Below are positions 18,972-30,156 of a stretch of 64,000 bases of DNA, piece by piece. The position numbers and the translations under genes are program-made. The notes beneath the pieces are model-generated. The model had not been told where the DNA came from and did not search any database. It saw only the letters and a list, made by a program, of their open reading frames with translations. Source of the stretch: Saccharomyces paradoxus (Eukaryota > Ascomycota > Saccharomycetes > Saccharomycetales > Saccharomycetaceae); assembly GCF_002079055.1 (NCBI RefSeq), contig NC_047496.1, positions 248,001 to 312,000 on the forward strand, given 5' to 3'. Every line of letters begins with the position of its first letter. The stretch's first letter is position 1.

Positions 18972-21467
18972 TCAGAGCGCTGCATAAAAGTTTAAGTATA
19001 CGTTGGCAACAAATTCCTTCGAACTATTCAATTTTACAACTTTTACATTTTCACCAACTTCAGCAGATTCAACTTTCTCACATAGGACATTGGAATAAAC
19101 AGCCTTAACACCACTTTCAAGCTTACACAGTGTAATATGAGGAATTTTGTTTTGACAACGTAAACCTTTGACATTTTCATTGTTTGCATTAATTATGCAC
19201 CCATCTTTATCTCCGGACAGTTCTACCACAATAGCAATGATTTTTTCATCCCAACATAGTTTTTCCAGTCTAAATTTCAGTGTGTCGGTGGTTTTCAGCT
19301 GCTTATCTTGGTTAGTGCCTGGAGCTGGTGTATTTCCTATACGATGGTTATTGTACTCCGTTATCTGGTCAGTGTATCTGTTACAATATGATTTCCATAA
19401 CTTTTTTGCCTCCTTTTCACGAGACGAAATGACATGACCTAGTGTTATATGAAGTTCCTTCTGAACCTTTCCACTTGTCAGTAAATATTTAAATTGTTCT
19501 GACAGGTCTGCATCACTAGCAACACTTTCCTTTACCAAATCAATGATTTCATCATAGTTGTTTATATTAGCTGAGAAGTATGTTGGTTTAATAAGCTTAG
19601 GCGTTTTTGGTTGATTACCGTTGCCTTTACCAACTATTTTTCTTACTGTAGGTTTGTAGTCTAAGCTCCTTCTAAATGCCGTGTCAATTTCATCATCTTT
19701 TGGGACCAGAGGTACCAAAATTGGGTAAGCTTTATGAATTTCATTGAGGATTTGTTTCGCATTAGTTAATGAAGTGTCTGCCCCTTCGAAATCTAACTCC
19801 ACCATTAAATCGAACATATTATCCGGTGTTTTACCTAAATTAACTGGTTGATATCTTTTCAAAAACCCATTCATGATACCCACAACTTTCTTCTCTCCTA
19901 ATTCGTCCCATTTGATACTTTGATGATTGTTACCTCTTCTGATTACTCTTTGCATTGTTATGTCTCTGATTTCCGATAGTTTGTCATATGGTGCGAATGA
20001 CACACCAATTACCTTGATGTTCGTATCATACGCCAAATAGTCTTCTTTTAATTCATCCAACCACTCGAATAATTGCTTCCTTTCGCGGAACTGATGATTG
20101 TTTCTGTCAACTATGACACATTTAATTTCTCTTTTGGATAATAGTTCCAACGATTTTTTCATTAACTGAGATTTATCTTTACCAGTAATATCATCATTTT
20201 GAATATGACCCCAGCTCTCAGGAAACAAATTGACTAATATCTGGGAGGTTGTCGTTTTTCCACATCCAATGACTGATATGGGGAAAATCAAAAACTTAGT
20301 GTGTTCGTCTACTCTATCATAATCAATGGCATTTTTTAATTCCAATTCGGCCACCTTTTCGTGATTTAAGATTTCCAACCCACTCATACCATATGATCCT
20401 AGAAACCTGTTTCTCAATTTAATCACTCCAAAACCTTTCATGTAATCCTCACAAATCTTGGGTGACGACTCTAATATTGGGATTACGAAATCAAGATACT
20501 TGTTGGTTATAAACTTATGCTTCCTAAATTTAAACACTCTTGACTTATTGGAAATATAGTCTTTAGTGACTTCTCTCCACTGACGGTACATTAAATACGG
20601 TTCTTCAAATTTATACTTAAAGAAAAAAGGTTTCCCAGTACTCTTCAAATGACATCTGATAACAAAACCCTCGATTTCTTGCCCTTGGAAAGATCCAGTT
20701 GCGGAACAATTGTCTAGGAACTTTTTCAAATCATCCAAGGTTTTCAATGACGTGCATTGGACGCACCTGAATCCATATTTACACCCCAGTTGCGAAACGT
20801 CCTTCATATCCCAAGTTTCAAATTCTGCCTCATTGATATTGACACCATGTAGGTATAGACCAGCTTTTTCAAGGGGATACTCTAGAACGTGTTCCTCAAA
20901 TGAATCATCGCAATATTCTGCCACAGCGGTGACATTATGGGTATATAGCATTCTAGCAAAATCACTTGGATCGATGTTCATCTTCACCAATTGCATTAAA
21001 AGTTGCTTCTCACCTGCTTCCGCATGATTTCTGTCTACGTCTTCTCTAGGTCCAGTGGAATGCTTAGAGCAAACTATCAATTTGCCATCTTCTAGACCAG
21101 AAATAAAAATAATACAACCGTTGGCTTTTATAGTGACATCGTATGGGCCTGTACAGTTTTCTTCGATCCACTCCCATTTGGTGAAGTTGACTTCGCCCAC
21201 ATTGAAAAACTTGTCATACCCTCTAGCAACAATAACTGGATTTGATGCATCATCACTGATAAATAAACCTCTTGCATTACATGGCAAACTGATATTGTTT
21301 TTACCGTAATCCCATTCATTGAATTTCCATGAAACTACTTTCTTATTGCTATGTGACAAGTCGCAAACTCTTCTATAGGCTCTGCCTCTACCGGATAGCT
21401 TTTCAGCATTTTCTAACTCGTTGACAAGCTTAGTTACCGTTCTTTTACCGTCATATGGGCTGGGCAT
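18972..21467 (-). CDS. TRL1: TRL1, tRNA ligase (ligase, kinase and cyclic phosphodiesterase)
   Basis: 831 residues (827 in S. cerevisiae). Trl1 heals and seals tRNA exons after intron removal and also joins HAC1 mRNA in the unfolded protein response. Three enzymes are fused in order. The N-terminal adenylyltransferase has nucleotidyl lysine K114 in the KANG motif. The central polynucleotide kinase has a P-loop GCGKTT at 401-406 with K404. The C-terminal 2H phosphodiesterase has two HxT motifs, in ELHITLGH and PHITLC. All active-site motifs are intact. The linker between kinase and phosphodiesterase ([18 protein letters not shown]) is the most variable part. The start opens [11 protein letters not shown]. 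Divergent from EXO70. Confidence 0.97.
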   Translation of the reverse strand: MPSPYDGKRTVTKLVNELENAEKLSGRGRAYRRVCDLSHSNKKVVSWKFNEWDYGKNNISLPCNARGLFISDDASNPVIVARGYDKFFNVGEVNFTKWEWIEENCTGPYDVTIKANGCIIFISGLEDGKLIVCSKHSTGPREDVDRNHAEAGEKQLLMQLVKMNIDPSDFARMLYTHNVTAVAEYCDDSFEEHVLEYPLEKAGLYLHGVNINEAEFETWDMKDVSQLGCKYGFRCVQCTSLKTLDDLKKFLDNCSATGSFQGQEIEGFVIRCHLKSTGKPFFFKYKFEEPYLMYRQWREVTKDYISNKSRVFKFRKHKFITNKYLDFVIPILESSPKICEDYMKGFGVIKLRNRFLGSYGMSGLEILNHEKVAELELKNAIDYDRVDEHTKFLIFPISVIGCGKTTTSQILVNLFPESWGHIQNDDITGKDKSQLMKKSLELLSKREIKCVIVDRNNHQFRERKQLFEWLDELKEDYLAYDTNIKVIGVSFAPYDKLSEIRDITMQRVIRRGNNHQSIKWDELGEKKVVGIMNGFLKRYQPVNLGKTPDNMFDLMVELDFEGADTSLTNAKQILNEIHKAYPILVPLVPKDDEIDTAFRRSLDYKPTVRKIVGKGNGNQPKTPKLIKPTYFSANINNYDEIIDLVKESVASDADLSEQFKYLLTSGKVQKELHITLGHVISSREKEAKKLWKSYCNRYTDQITEYNNHRIGNTPAPGTNQDKQLKTTDTLKFRLEKLCWDEKIIAIVVELSGDKDGCIINANNENVKGLRCQNKIPHITLCKLESGVKAVYSNVLCEKVESAEVGENVKVVKLNSSKEFVANVYLNFYAAL

Positions 21468-21793
21468 CGCTTCTTTGTACGAATACTTTTATAACCACCA
21501 AAATCAAAATGTAGATCGTGAACAAAAAAACTACACAGACGTAAATCTGCTCGAGGTTATTCTGAATAGAATGGAACGAGTTGGATCCTCCTTTGTACGC
21601 TCTCTTTGGAATAAACTCATCGTGAAATTTTATCAATGGAAAAATACGCGGCCAGCCCGCTGGAACATAAAGATAAATTTACTGAAACAGTGTGCTTAAA
21701 CGCAATAAACCAGAGCAAGCGTACCCTTACAGTACCGACAGTGAATAGGAGAAGTCCGCCACATTATTTCTAGTTTTAAAAGCAGCTATAAAA
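21468..21793. promoter_or_regulatory. TRL1/EXO70 divergent intergenic region
   Basis: 326 bp serving both promoters. Only short open frames are present, and none is supported. S. cerevisiae has a dubious ORF (YJL086C) here that overlaps both genes; no comparable frame over 92 codons exists in this window. No strong TATA box or other site recognised. Confidence 0.5.
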
Positions 21794-23665
21794 ATGCCCG
21801 CTGAAATTGATATTGATGAAGCTGACGTATTAGTTTTATCCCAAGAGTTACAAAAGACAAGTAAACTCACTTTCGAAATCAATAAATCTTTGAAAAAAAT
21901 TGCAGCCACATCCAATCAATCCAGCCAACTTTTTACTCCTATTCTTGCTAGAAACAATGTCTTGACCACGTTACAAAGGAACATTGAAAGTACTTTGAAT
22001 TCAGTTGCCTCAGTGAAGGATCTAGCCAATGAAGCTTCTAAATATGAAATTATTTTGCAAAAGGGTATCAATCAAGTCGGGTTAAAGCAATATACCCAGG
22101 TGGTACATAAATTGGACGACATGTTAGAAGATATTCAGTCTGGACAAGCTAATCGAGAAGAGAACTCGGAATTCCACGGGATTTTAACGCATTTGGAGGA
22201 ACTGATCAAACGCAGCGAGGCCCAATTAAGAGTGTATTTTATTTCAATCTTGAACAGTATCAAACCTTTTGACCCCCAGATAAATATCACTAAAAAGATG
22301 CCATTCCCATACTACGAAGACCAGCAGTTGAGCGCTCTATCATGGATTTTAGACTATTTCCATGGAAGTTCAGAAAGTTCTACTATACAAGACATACTCG
22401 TCGGCGAAAGAAGTAAATTGATTCTTAAGTGCATGGCATTCCTTGAACCTTTTGCTAAAGAAATTACCACTGCAAAAAATGCACCCTATGAAAAGGGTAG
22501 TAGCGGAATGAACAGTTACACAGAGGCGTTATTAGGCTTCATCGCTAATGAGAAATCTCTGGTAGATGATTTATACTCTCAATATACAGAAAATAAACCT
22601 CAAGTTTTGTCGCAGATTTTGTCGCCTTTAGTAAGGGCATATACTAAGCTCTTTAGTTCAAATTTGAAGATTGTACGAAGTAATCTCGAGAACGTTGGAT
22701 TCTTTAGCTTTGAGTTAGTCGAAAGCATAAATGATGTGAAAAAATCCCTTCGAGGCAAAGAACTACAAAACTATAATTTATTGCAGGAATGTACCCAAGA
22801 AGTGCGTCAAGTAACACAATCATTATTCAGAGACGCCATTGATAGGATTATCAAAAAGTCAAACTCTATTTCTACTATTCCCTCCAATAATGGTGTCACC
22901 GAAGCAACAGTAGATACCATGTCAAGACTAAGAAAGTTCAGCGAGTATAAAAACGGATGTCTAGGTGCCATGGACAATATCACACGTGAAAATTGGTTAC
23001 CGTCCAGCTATAAAGAGAAAGAATACACTTTACAAAATGAGGCATTAAATTGGGAAGATCACAATGTATTATTATCGTGTTTTATAAGTGATTGCATAGA
23101 TACGTTGGCGGTTAATCTTGAGAGAAAGGCGCAAATAGCACTGATGCCTAACCAGGAGCCGGATGTGGCTAATCCTAATAGTTCAAAAAACAAGCACAAG
23201 CAGCGTATTGGATTCTTCATTCTAATGAACTTGACACTTGTTGAGCAGATTGTGGAAAAGTCTGAATTAAACTTAATGATAGGTGGGGAAGGTCACTCTA
23301 GATTGGAACGGCTGAAAAAACGCTATGTTAGTTATATGGTATCTGATTGGAGGGACTTAACTGCAAATTTGATGGATTCAGTGTTCATTGATAGTAGTGG
23401 AAAGAAGTCAAAAGACAAAGAACAAATCAAAGAGAAATTTAGAAAATTCAATGAAGGTTTTGAAGATTTGGTATCAAAAACAAAACAGTATAAGCTTTCA
23501 GATCCATCATTGAAAGTAACTTTGAAGTCAGAAATAATTTCGTTGGTTATGCCCATGTACGAAAGATTCTACAGCAGATATAAGGACTCTTTCAAGAATC
23601 CTAGAAAGCATATCAAATATACCCCTGACGAACTAACTACTGTTTTAAACCAATTGGTTAGATAG
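21794..23665 (+). CDS. EXO70: EXO70, exocyst subunit
   Basis: 623 residues, the usual length in S. cerevisiae. Exo70 is one of the eight exocyst subunits that tether secretory vesicles to the plasma membrane. It binds PI(4,5)P2 and Rho3 and marks the bud tip. The protein is almost entirely helical. The N-terminus (about residues 1-65) is predicted coiled coil, and the rest forms the rod of helical bundles. The conserved C-terminal domain ends with KDSFKNPRKHIKYTPDEL, which is basic and fits the lipid-binding surface. Highly conserved against the S288C protein as I recall it. Start ATG at 21794 opens MPAEIDIDEADV. Converges with ALY2 across 163 bp. Confidence 0.97.
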   Translation: MPAEIDIDEADVLVLSQELQKTSKLTFEINKSLKKIAATSNQSSQLFTPILARNNVLTTLQRNIESTLNSVASVKDLANEASKYEIILQKGINQVGLKQYTQVVHKLDDMLEDIQSGQANREENSEFHGILTHLEELIKRSEAQLRVYFISILNSIKPFDPQINITKKMPFPYYEDQQLSALSWILDYFHGSSESSTIQDILVGERSKLILKCMAFLEPFAKEITTAKNAPYEKGSSGMNSYTEALLGFIANEKSLVDDLYSQYTENKPQVLSQILSPLVRAYTKLFSSNLKIVRSNLENVGFFSFELVESINDVKKSLRGKELQNYNLLQECTQEVRQVTQSLFRDAIDRIIKKSNSISTIPSNNGVTEATVDTMSRLRKFSEYKNGCLGAMDNITRENWLPSSYKEKEYTLQNEALNWEDHNVLLSCFISDCIDTLAVNLERKAQIALMPNQEPDVANPNSSKNKHKQRIGFFILMNLTLVEQIVEKSELNLMIGGEGHSRLERLKKRYVSYMVSDWRDLTANLMDSVFIDSSGKKSKDKEQIKEKFRKFNEGFEDLVSKTKQYKLSDPSLKVTLKSEIISLVMPMYERFYSRYKDSFKNPRKHIKYTPDELTTVLNQLVR

Positions 23666-23828
23666 GTTAAGTAAATCCCTTGTCAGAAGGAAGAATAAAA
23701 AAAAAGAACAATCCATAAACAAATATATACGTATATATGTATACTTACGAAGGCTTCGGTTTTTTATGTTTGCCCTGAATGCTAGATGTAAGAAACAAGA
23801 AGAGATGACATAAAAATTCCATGCTAGA

Positions 23829-26800
23829 CTAAAGAGTACTCTCATTTATACTTTGTAGTCCAGATTCATCATCTAGCGTATTGATGAGCACTTTCTCTGG
23901 TGAAGAAAGTCTTGAAATGAATCTCTCCTCTGAATCGGAATTCCTAGAGCTTTCCGTTAATCCTGAACCCTGTGTAAAAATGTCATTATTATGATCTGAT
24001 TCAGCCGAGTTTTGTGCACTGGCTGCATTCAAGAAATTCTCGTTACCTCCTAAAAGTGGAGAAAACTGATTGTTATCGTTATCATTCTGCGAAGGATGCC
24101 ATGCAGAGGAATTTCTAGCGTACGGCGCTGTGATATCAATCGTGTTATTGACTGAGGGTTCAAGTAGATCAACGTAGGAATCATTAGACTTTAAAAAGGA
24201 GTCGTCATTAATTTTATTAGTCAACGTTTCCGTTTTACTCAGTAATGGTTCCATGTTCAACTTGTCCTTACTTATATTTACTCCTGAGTAGTCAAAAGAT
24301 GATCTAGCTGAGGCAGGGGTGCTCGAAGTATTCGTAGGATTTCGATTTAGTTCATTTTTATCGTGATTTTTGAGTTCGTCATCTATTAGAATTTGATTTA
24401 AATCGGTGAAAAAAGGATTGTCGTGTCTTACTGTGGAAGGTAAATTGTCTTGAGCACTTTCTCTTCTATTCAATGATCGTAATGATTCATTGCTCAGGTT
24501 GCCCAAAGTTGAATGTGCAAATCCGTTGTTATTTGGTGAGCTATGTAGTGAAGATGATAGGCTCAATACTCTTTTTCTGACCTTTTCTTTGCTCTGATTC
24601 CCATTGGATGTGGAGTCCTTGCTTTCCTCGTGTTGTGGAGTTGATAAACGTTTCACGTCTCTACATTCTCTCTTCTTTGGAGTGGACTCTCTCTTGTGTC
24701 TATTTTCTTCTACCTTTGACGTCAGTTCCTTTCTATTCATACTTTCTGGGGTACCGTTATCTAAATGTTTATGAGAGTAGGAAGCTTTTAAAATTGGAGG
24801 CGTTGGATGTTTGGAATTAGGCCTCCTTTTTTGATTGTTGTCATGCAGCACAGTATCCTTATAAGATGGCGGATCCCTTGGTAAGATACTCGACTCTGAT
24901 GAAGACACTTCAGTTGTGGTGGTTCCAGACGCAGCATCAGATATAAAATCAGAAGAAAAATCAAAATCTGGTGGAGGCATTTCCATATTTGACATTGGTG
25001 ATGTTATTGGGGAGAGTGGGATTGCCTGGGGTGATGCTAATTCTCTTTGCAAAGTCTCCGGTTGATATATATTGGATTTCAATTTCGCAGAATTAAAGAT
25101 AGTACTATCATTCGGATGAGATTTTGAATTCCTACTAAATTGCTTCGAGTTTCTGGTCAATGAAGTGGAAGGTAAATGTGGGATTAAAATGTCTAAAGGT
25201 TGGACATTGGGCGAAAGTACTGGCGACGAAAGAACTTCTTTAGGAAAGAAAATATTAGAGTTATGGTATAGGCTTACATTATCATCTGAGGATTCTAGTA
25301 TTGAAGAAATTGACGAATCTATTTCTTTTGGAGGGGCAGTAGTACGTCCATCATAGCTCGGTAAAAGAGTATTTGCATGTGAACACAATCTATGCAAAAC
25401 ATGTATTGGCGAGTCAATACTAATTTCGTAATGCTTTCTTTTATTATCTACTACCCTAGACAGTCTCAGACATATTTTAATCCAATGGTTCGCTTTGATA
25501 TTTTCATATGAAGTGTCTGGATGTAGTTGCTGATGGTTGTTGAAACGACTCGGAATGAAAATTTGGTACTCATACTCTTTGTTAACTAAGTCTCCATTCT
25601 TCGGATCCTGCAAAAGGTTCCCCATATTTTTGGCTTTTGACAAATTTGCATCATTGGGCAAATTAGGTAATTTAGGACCTTTTTGTTCTGTTAATAGGAA
25701 TTTCTTGGTGGGCTCCATCCTATGAACTTTCTTATCCCTACAATAGTATTCCATTGTCTCTGTCACATAAATTCTAATTCTATGCAATGTGACTTTATCA
25801 AGGGGAGCAAATTTGAATGTGATAGGCAGAAAAGCATCTAGAATAATGTCTTTGGACGCTATAACAATATCATAATATAATTGATTTTCCCAATCTCTAG
25901 ATATGATGATTGGCTCACTTTCTTCCACGGAATTATGAGCCTGTGTCCGTACAATATTAACCACTTGGCGGGCGCTAATGTTCGATTTAAAGGCACCAGG
26001 TCTCTCTATGCTGGCAAATAAGAAGTATTCCACAAACCCGAAATCAGCTTTAATGGATTCTGGGAATACTTGAGGAATTAGTTCTTCGAAAGCATAAACA
26101 TAGTCACCTGGTTGAAAGACAAAAAATTCTCCTCCAGACCCGCTGGTGAAGTTATTGCTTGTCATTGCCAGATGGCTGCTACTGGCAGGGGTATGATGAT
26201 TATGATGAGATGCTCCGTCATTATGGGTAAAGGTGTTGCTTAGCAAGTCAGAAAAGATGGAAGTAGTTGTAGGCTTGTAGTTATGATGAGACACGGAAGG
26301 AGAAGTGGCTCTTTTCAATAAATTTATCGGAGATAAGTTTCTTGAAGGTCCATTGGAAGAAGTGACCGAGGAAGATCTAGATCTCTGTCTACTTTCTCTA
26401 TCTCTCACGTTGACGGAAGAATTTCCAGCTGTACCTAGAGGCGATAAGTTCAATGAGGATAAACCTGATATGGAATTTTTCCTGCTTGTTAAAGTCTCAT
26501 TATCTGACAACGTTCTATAAAGAGAGGCACCACTTTCTTTCATCAAAAAATTATTAGCTGCATTGTTGCTATCGTTAGGTGCGGAAGCCCCCATCTTTTT
26601 CTTGCTCTTCTGCTCAGTTGGCGGATATAAAGCCCATGTATGGTCTACAATATCTTTAATTTCAACGAACTCTTGTCTTTTAGGTGGGATACCTTCAGGC
26701 CATTCGGTTCTGGAATACCCTTTGAATGAAAGATTTATGCTTTTGAGCTTTGTGGGTTTCAGTACTCTAACCACTAGACAACCTCGAAGAACAACCGAGG

Positions 26801-26969
26801 GATATTCCGTTCTCTGAGGATCGAAGCCTTGGAGAAAAACAACTGGTTCAGCTAAATGTATAAAAATTTGCAACGATGAACTCTGTGCCAGGGGTGTAGC
26901 ATCAAGGGGAACATCAATATCCTTTTCCATGGGAAATAATGGAGATGAGATAGACTGGTCCATGGGCAT
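23829..26969 (-). CDS. ALY2: ALY2, alpha-arrestin trafficking adaptor
   Basis: 1046 residues, as in S. cerevisiae. Aly2 links Rsp5 ubiquitin ligase to cargo such as amino-acid permeases (Gap1) and acts in endosomal recycling. It is regulated by the Npr1 kinase. An arrestin-like beta-sandwich is split over about residues 25-520: SLQIFIHLAEPVVFLQGFDP starts the N-lobe, and FKFAPLDKVTLHRIRIYVTE lies in the C-lobe. The two are separated by a long Ser-rich insertion (about 140-290). A PPxY motif for Rsp5 WW domains, PPSY, is at 700-703. The remaining C-terminal half is low-complexity and phospho-site rich. A paralogue, ALY1, exists elsewhere in the genome. Divergent from TAX4 over 837 bp. Confidence 0.96.
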   Translation of the reverse strand: MPMDQSISSPLFPMEKDIDVPLDATPLAQSSSLQIFIHLAEPVVFLQGFDPQRTEYPSVVLRGCLVVRVLKPTKLKSINLSFKGYSRTEWPEGIPPKRQEFVEIKDIVDHTWALYPPTEQKSKKKMGASAPNDSNNAANNFLMKESGASLYRTLSDNETLTSRKNSISGLSSLNLSPLGTAGNSSVNVRDRESRQRSRSSSVTSSNGPSRNLSPINLLKRATSPSVSHHNYKPTTTSIFSDLLSNTFTHNDGASHHNHHTPASSSHLAMTSNNFTSGSGGEFFVFQPGDYVYAFEELIPQVFPESIKADFGFVEYFLFASIERPGAFKSNISARQVVNIVRTQAHNSVEESEPIIISRDWENQLYYDIVIASKDIILDAFLPITFKFAPLDKVTLHRIRIYVTETMEYYCRDKKVHRMEPTKKFLLTEQKGPKLPNLPNDANLSKAKNMGNLLQDPKNGDLVNKEYEYQIFIPSRFNNHQQLHPDTSYENIKANHWIKICLRLSRVVDNKRKHYEISIDSPIHVLHRLCSHANTLLPSYDGRTTAPPKEIDSSISSILESSDDNVSLYHNSNIFFPKEVLSSPVLSPNVQPLDILIPHLPSTSLTRNSKQFSRNSKSHPNDSTIFNSAKLKSNIYQPETLQRELASPQAIPLSPITSPMSNMEMPPPDFDFSSDFISDAASGTTTTEVSSSESSILPRDPPSYKDTVLHDNNQKRRPNSKHPTPPILKASYSHKHLDNGTPESMNRKELTSKVEENRHKRESTPKKRECRDVKRLSTPQHEESKDSTSNGNQSKEKVRKRVLSLSSSLHSSPNNNGFAHSTLGNLSNESLRSLNRRESAQDNLPSTVRHDNPFFTDLNQILIDDELKNHDKNELNRNPTNTSSTPASARSSFDYSGVNISKDKLNMEPLLSKTETLTNKINDDSFLKSNDSYVDLLEPSVNNTIDITAPYARNSSAWHPSQNDNDNNQFSPLLGGNENFLNAASAQNSAESDHNNDIFTQGSGLTESSRNSDSEERFISRLSSPEKVLINTLDDESGLQSINESTL

Positions 26970-27806
26970 CTTGAAAAATGACTGATCTACAATGAGAAGT
27001 GCTGGAAAAAGAAAAGGGAATGTTTCAACTTGAAAAAATAAAGGACTAACGATAATGAACAGTGAAGTCTACTGACTAGTTTGACCTTTTTCGTCTCTTT
27101 TGATACTCAAAATCTTATAATAGCATAACTGGAGAATCTATTCTCAAAAGATGAAAAGGAGAACTAGCCAAGTCTTTTTTTTTTTTCCCAAATTGGGCCA
27201 TATCGGATTAAATATCTTTTTTCCGAAACCGCAAATCCTCCAAAGAATGCTTTAACGAAGGAGAACCAGTCAAAAACATTCTGTAACATAGCAATGAAAA
27301 AAAGAAGCAACAATGGAGAGCAGTAATGCTGCATGTGTCGAAGAGTAAAAGTTGTTGCTATAGAGAAATGGAACCCAAACTTGTTCTCAATAGGTTTACT
27401 ATTTTAAAAAAAGGAAAAAGAGTTATCTGTACTGGATGGGAGGATGGAGTCTTGGATAGCAGATGAACCCATGAGACGACACGAATGAAAGTGATATGAT
27501 ATGATATTTACCGCCGTCATAAAATTTTATCAATCGAGGCCAGAATTTTGATTTGTATTATTTTTTATTGTTATAATTAAGAATGAGGTTAGCCGCTGAG
27601 AAGGACTTTCTTATAATACCTTCTTTTTTTTTTGGGACGGCGCGCGATAGATGGCGCAAGGGTGTTGTTCTCCGTGCAACATTAATAAATTGGTTTTAAA
27701 GTGACGTATTAGGTTCTCTTCTGGTAATTTATGAAGAGTGCGGGATGCCGTATACAAAGAAGAGTGTATATAATACTGGAGAATAAACACCCTGAAGTTT
27801 GTATAA
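26970..27806. promoter_or_regulatory. ALY2/TAX4 divergent intergenic region
   Basis: 837 bp with two T-runs (T12 at 27175-27186, T10 at 27624-27633), likely nucleosome-depleting. A GATAT-repeat patch lies near 27495-27508, and a TAGCCGCTGA one base off the URS1 consensus near 27590. A TATATAA sits at 27767-27773, only 34 bp before the TAX4 ATG. An upstream ATG at 27731 begins a 66-codon frame that overlaps the TAX4 start out of frame. No RNA gene seen. Confidence 0.55.
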
Positions 27807-29630
27807 ATGCTCTTCCCCAAGAAAAAGCATTCCGGAAACCTTGCCGTGGTGGAATTGCCGAAGGAAGCCCTCCAAGATTCTTTGACTGCTGCTCAGATTA
27901 CTTTCAAGAGATACACCCACCCCAATGGTAGAGCCGGTAGTACAGAGAGGCCAGGTCACTTAAAGGTTGAATCTGCACCTGTGCTTAAATCCGAGGTTTC
28001 CTCACCGAGGATGAGACAACCTGAACCGAGAAGTATAAATCATCAGTACTCTAGGGAAACGCTTTCCGGTCATTCTGAAGCCGTTTCCGTACCGACAACT
28101 CCTTTGGGGACGATTCATTATGATACAAGGAATAGAGCGTCAAATTCGCCAAGTAGCATAGCAGCTGCAGAGGCAGCTGCTTACTTGGCCCACACAAATT
28201 CATTTAGTAACAGACCATCCGGTATCGGCAGCCGGGATTCGGTTATGGATGTTGAAACAAAACCGCCACGTGCTCCTTCAGCTTTGAAAAATGAGCTGCA
28301 ATTGAACAGAATGAGATTACCTCCCCCACCATATGACAACACTGTTCGTTCACGATCTATTTCTCCACAAGTGTCCTACTCTACCTCACTGTCATCATCG
28401 TGTTCCATAAGTTCCGATGGAGAAGAAACTTCTTATAAAGAACGAAGCACTGATGAGATATTCCCTCCAGAACCTTCCATTTCTTCTTATAGCCTCGCAT
28501 CCAAAGCCTCTGCTAAGGCCTCTCAGGCAGACGCCTCACAGCGGCAGCAAGAGTCAGACTATACAGCAATGAATAAACTCAATGGCGGAAATATAATATA
28601 TAAGGGTACTCTACCCGATCTGATACCGCGAAGCCAAAGGAAGGCAAGCAAACCAAGGTTCAAGCGCAAACTTCTACGATCGCTTGATGACAATGGCCAG
28701 CAACAAGAAAATTTATCACGTGTATATTCGGACCAGAAGCAAAATGGTAGGGCCATTATAAACACGCAGCAAAATGTAAAGCTAAAGACAACTATGAGGC
28801 GTGGCAAGTATGCAATAACAGAAAATGATGAAACGTTCCCCTACGACAGAAAGTCAGTATCATCAGATTCAGACACGGACGAAGATTCTAATATAATGGA
28901 GGTCAAGGACAAGAAGAAGAAAAGCCGCCGTTCCAAGATAAAAAAGGGTTTGAAAACAACAGCAGCCGTAGTTGGGAGTAGTACCTCTGTACTTCCATTC
29001 CCCCATCATCATCACCACCATCATCAACTCCATAACCCAAATTCTCATCATTTGCACGCACATCATTATACAAACCCTCACAAATTCAATGAAGATAAAC
29101 CGTGGAAATCTCATAGAGATCTCGGGTTTATTACTGAACAGGAAAGAAAAAGATACGAGTCCATGTGGGTGTCAAACAGGTACTCATATTTGCGCTTGCT
29201 GCCGTGGTGGCCCTCTCTCACGAATGAAGACGACGAGTCTCGCCCACAGCCGTTAAATTTACCACAAGACGGCTTGATGCTAAATTTAGTCGTGAAAGAT
29301 ATATGGTATCGATCGAATCTGCCCACGGACCTTCTAGTACAAATATACAATATGGTGGACACAAGAAAAGATGGTACTTTGGACAGAAAATCATTCATAG
29401 TGGGCATGTGGCTAGTCGATCAATGCCTCTATGGCCGAAAGCTGACCAATGAACTGGACCAAAGAGTTTGGAATAGCGTTGACGGCTATGTTCTGGGTAC
29501 GATTAACGTGAAACCTTCCATCCCTGACCCTTATCACAATGCTAATAACCCGATAGATAAGCCGTCAAAGCTTTCAGTACGGCAGGAACTGAAAAACATC
29601 AAACGCGATCTCCGCAATGTCAGAATATGA
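27807..29630 (+). CDS. TAX4: TAX4, EH-domain regulator of phosphoinositide levels
   Basis: 607 residues (604 in S. cerevisiae). Tax4 and its paralogue Irs4 are EH-domain proteins that bind and activate the PI 5-phosphatase Inp51, affecting PI(4,5)P2, cell-wall signalling and autophagy. The EH domain is C-terminal (about 430-600), with FITEQERKRYESMW at its start and an EF-hand-like loop (VDTRKDGTLDRKSF, D518 on). The N-terminal 400 residues are disordered and Ser/Pro-rich. A histidine run (PFPHHHHHHHQLH) lies at about residues 397-410, just after a lysine-rich stretch. Start ATG at 27807 opens MLFPKKKHSG; the S288C protein has His at residue 2 as I recall it. Confidence 0.95.
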   Translation: MLFPKKKHSGNLAVVELPKEALQDSLTAAQITFKRYTHPNGRAGSTERPGHLKVESAPVLKSEVSSPRMRQPEPRSINHQYSRETLSGHSEAVSVPTTPLGTIHYDTRNRASNSPSSIAAAEAAAYLAHTNSFSNRPSGIGSRDSVMDVETKPPRAPSALKNELQLNRMRLPPPPYDNTVRSRSISPQVSYSTSLSSSCSISSDGEETSYKERSTDEIFPPEPSISSYSLASKASAKASQADASQRQQESDYTAMNKLNGGNIIYKGTLPDLIPRSQRKASKPRFKRKLLRSLDDNGQQQENLSRVYSDQKQNGRAIINTQQNVKLKTTMRRGKYAITENDETFPYDRKSVSSDSDTDEDSNIMEVKDKKKKSRRSKIKKGLKTTAAVVGSSTSVLPFPHHHHHHHQLHNPNSHHLHAHHYTNPHKFNEDKPWKSHRDLGFITEQERKRYESMWVSNRYSYLRLLPWWPSLTNEDDESRPQPLNLPQDGLMLNLVVKDIWYRSNLPTDLLVQIYNMVDTRKDGTLDRKSFIVGMWLVDQCLYGRKLTNELDQRVWNSVDGYVLGTINVKPSIPDPYHNANNPIDKPSKLSVRQELKNIKRDLRNVRI

Positions 29631-30156
29631 TATCTGAAAATATATTTGCAGCAGTTCCCCTCCCGCCTTAATAAGGATAATGTGATAAAAATGACCTTCT
29701 TGTGCACAATGAAAGCAGAAATAAAAGAAGAGAAAATACTACCTTATTTTTTTTCTCTCACTTTTCCTTTACTTTTAGAAGTTTTTCCGTTCCGCGGATT
29801 TTGTTCGTCCGACCTTTTGCTTTGTTTGTCTCCAGATCTCTCGAGCTTAATGGCCGTTTTTCATTTTATGCTAATAGTCTTTGTCTTTCCAGCGGTACCC
29901 CCACCCCCTATCTTTGGCTATTTTCTAATTTCGTCCCTCGGATTATTTAATTCATATTCTCCCACCTTTGTACTAATCAATCTATTTTTCCAATGCTCTT
30001 TTCACTCACCCTTCTCTTTGTATGTTTCTATCAGTATTTATAGCGAATTGTATATATAAGTGTCTTGTTTACCGGTAGAGAAATCACCTGATAGAAAGAA
30101 ATAGAACATAATAGGAGGAAGGGCAAACAGCGTGCCAAAGCAAAGGACAGAAAAAG
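29631..30156. promoter_or_regulatory. TAX4 3' end and IML2 promoter
   Basis: 526 bp between tandem genes. From 29740 to 30010 the plus strand is dominated by T and C, which leaves long frames open without coding value. A TATA element at 30051-30060 precedes IML2. No other feature seen. Confidence 0.55.
30051..30060 (+). promoter_or_regulatory. IML2 TATA box
   Basis: TATATATAAG lies 97 bp before the IML2 ATG, after a pyrimidine-rich stretch. Position and match fit a TATA-containing promoter. Confidence 0.55.

Noticed and set aside
21421-21699. Frames over the TRL1/EXO70 promoter (cf. the dubious YJL086C)
   Set aside because: Short, overlap TRL1, and no consistent frame across the region.
28980-29080. 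His-rich CAT/CAC stretch in TAX4 as a microsatellite
   Set aside because: It is mixed CAT and CAC codons within a conserved His-rich segment also present in S288C as I recall, not a pure repeat.
29646-30059. 137-codon plus frame before IML2
   Set aside because: Begins with TTG in a pyrimidine-rich leader; the Phe/Ser/Leu-rich translation is a composition effect.
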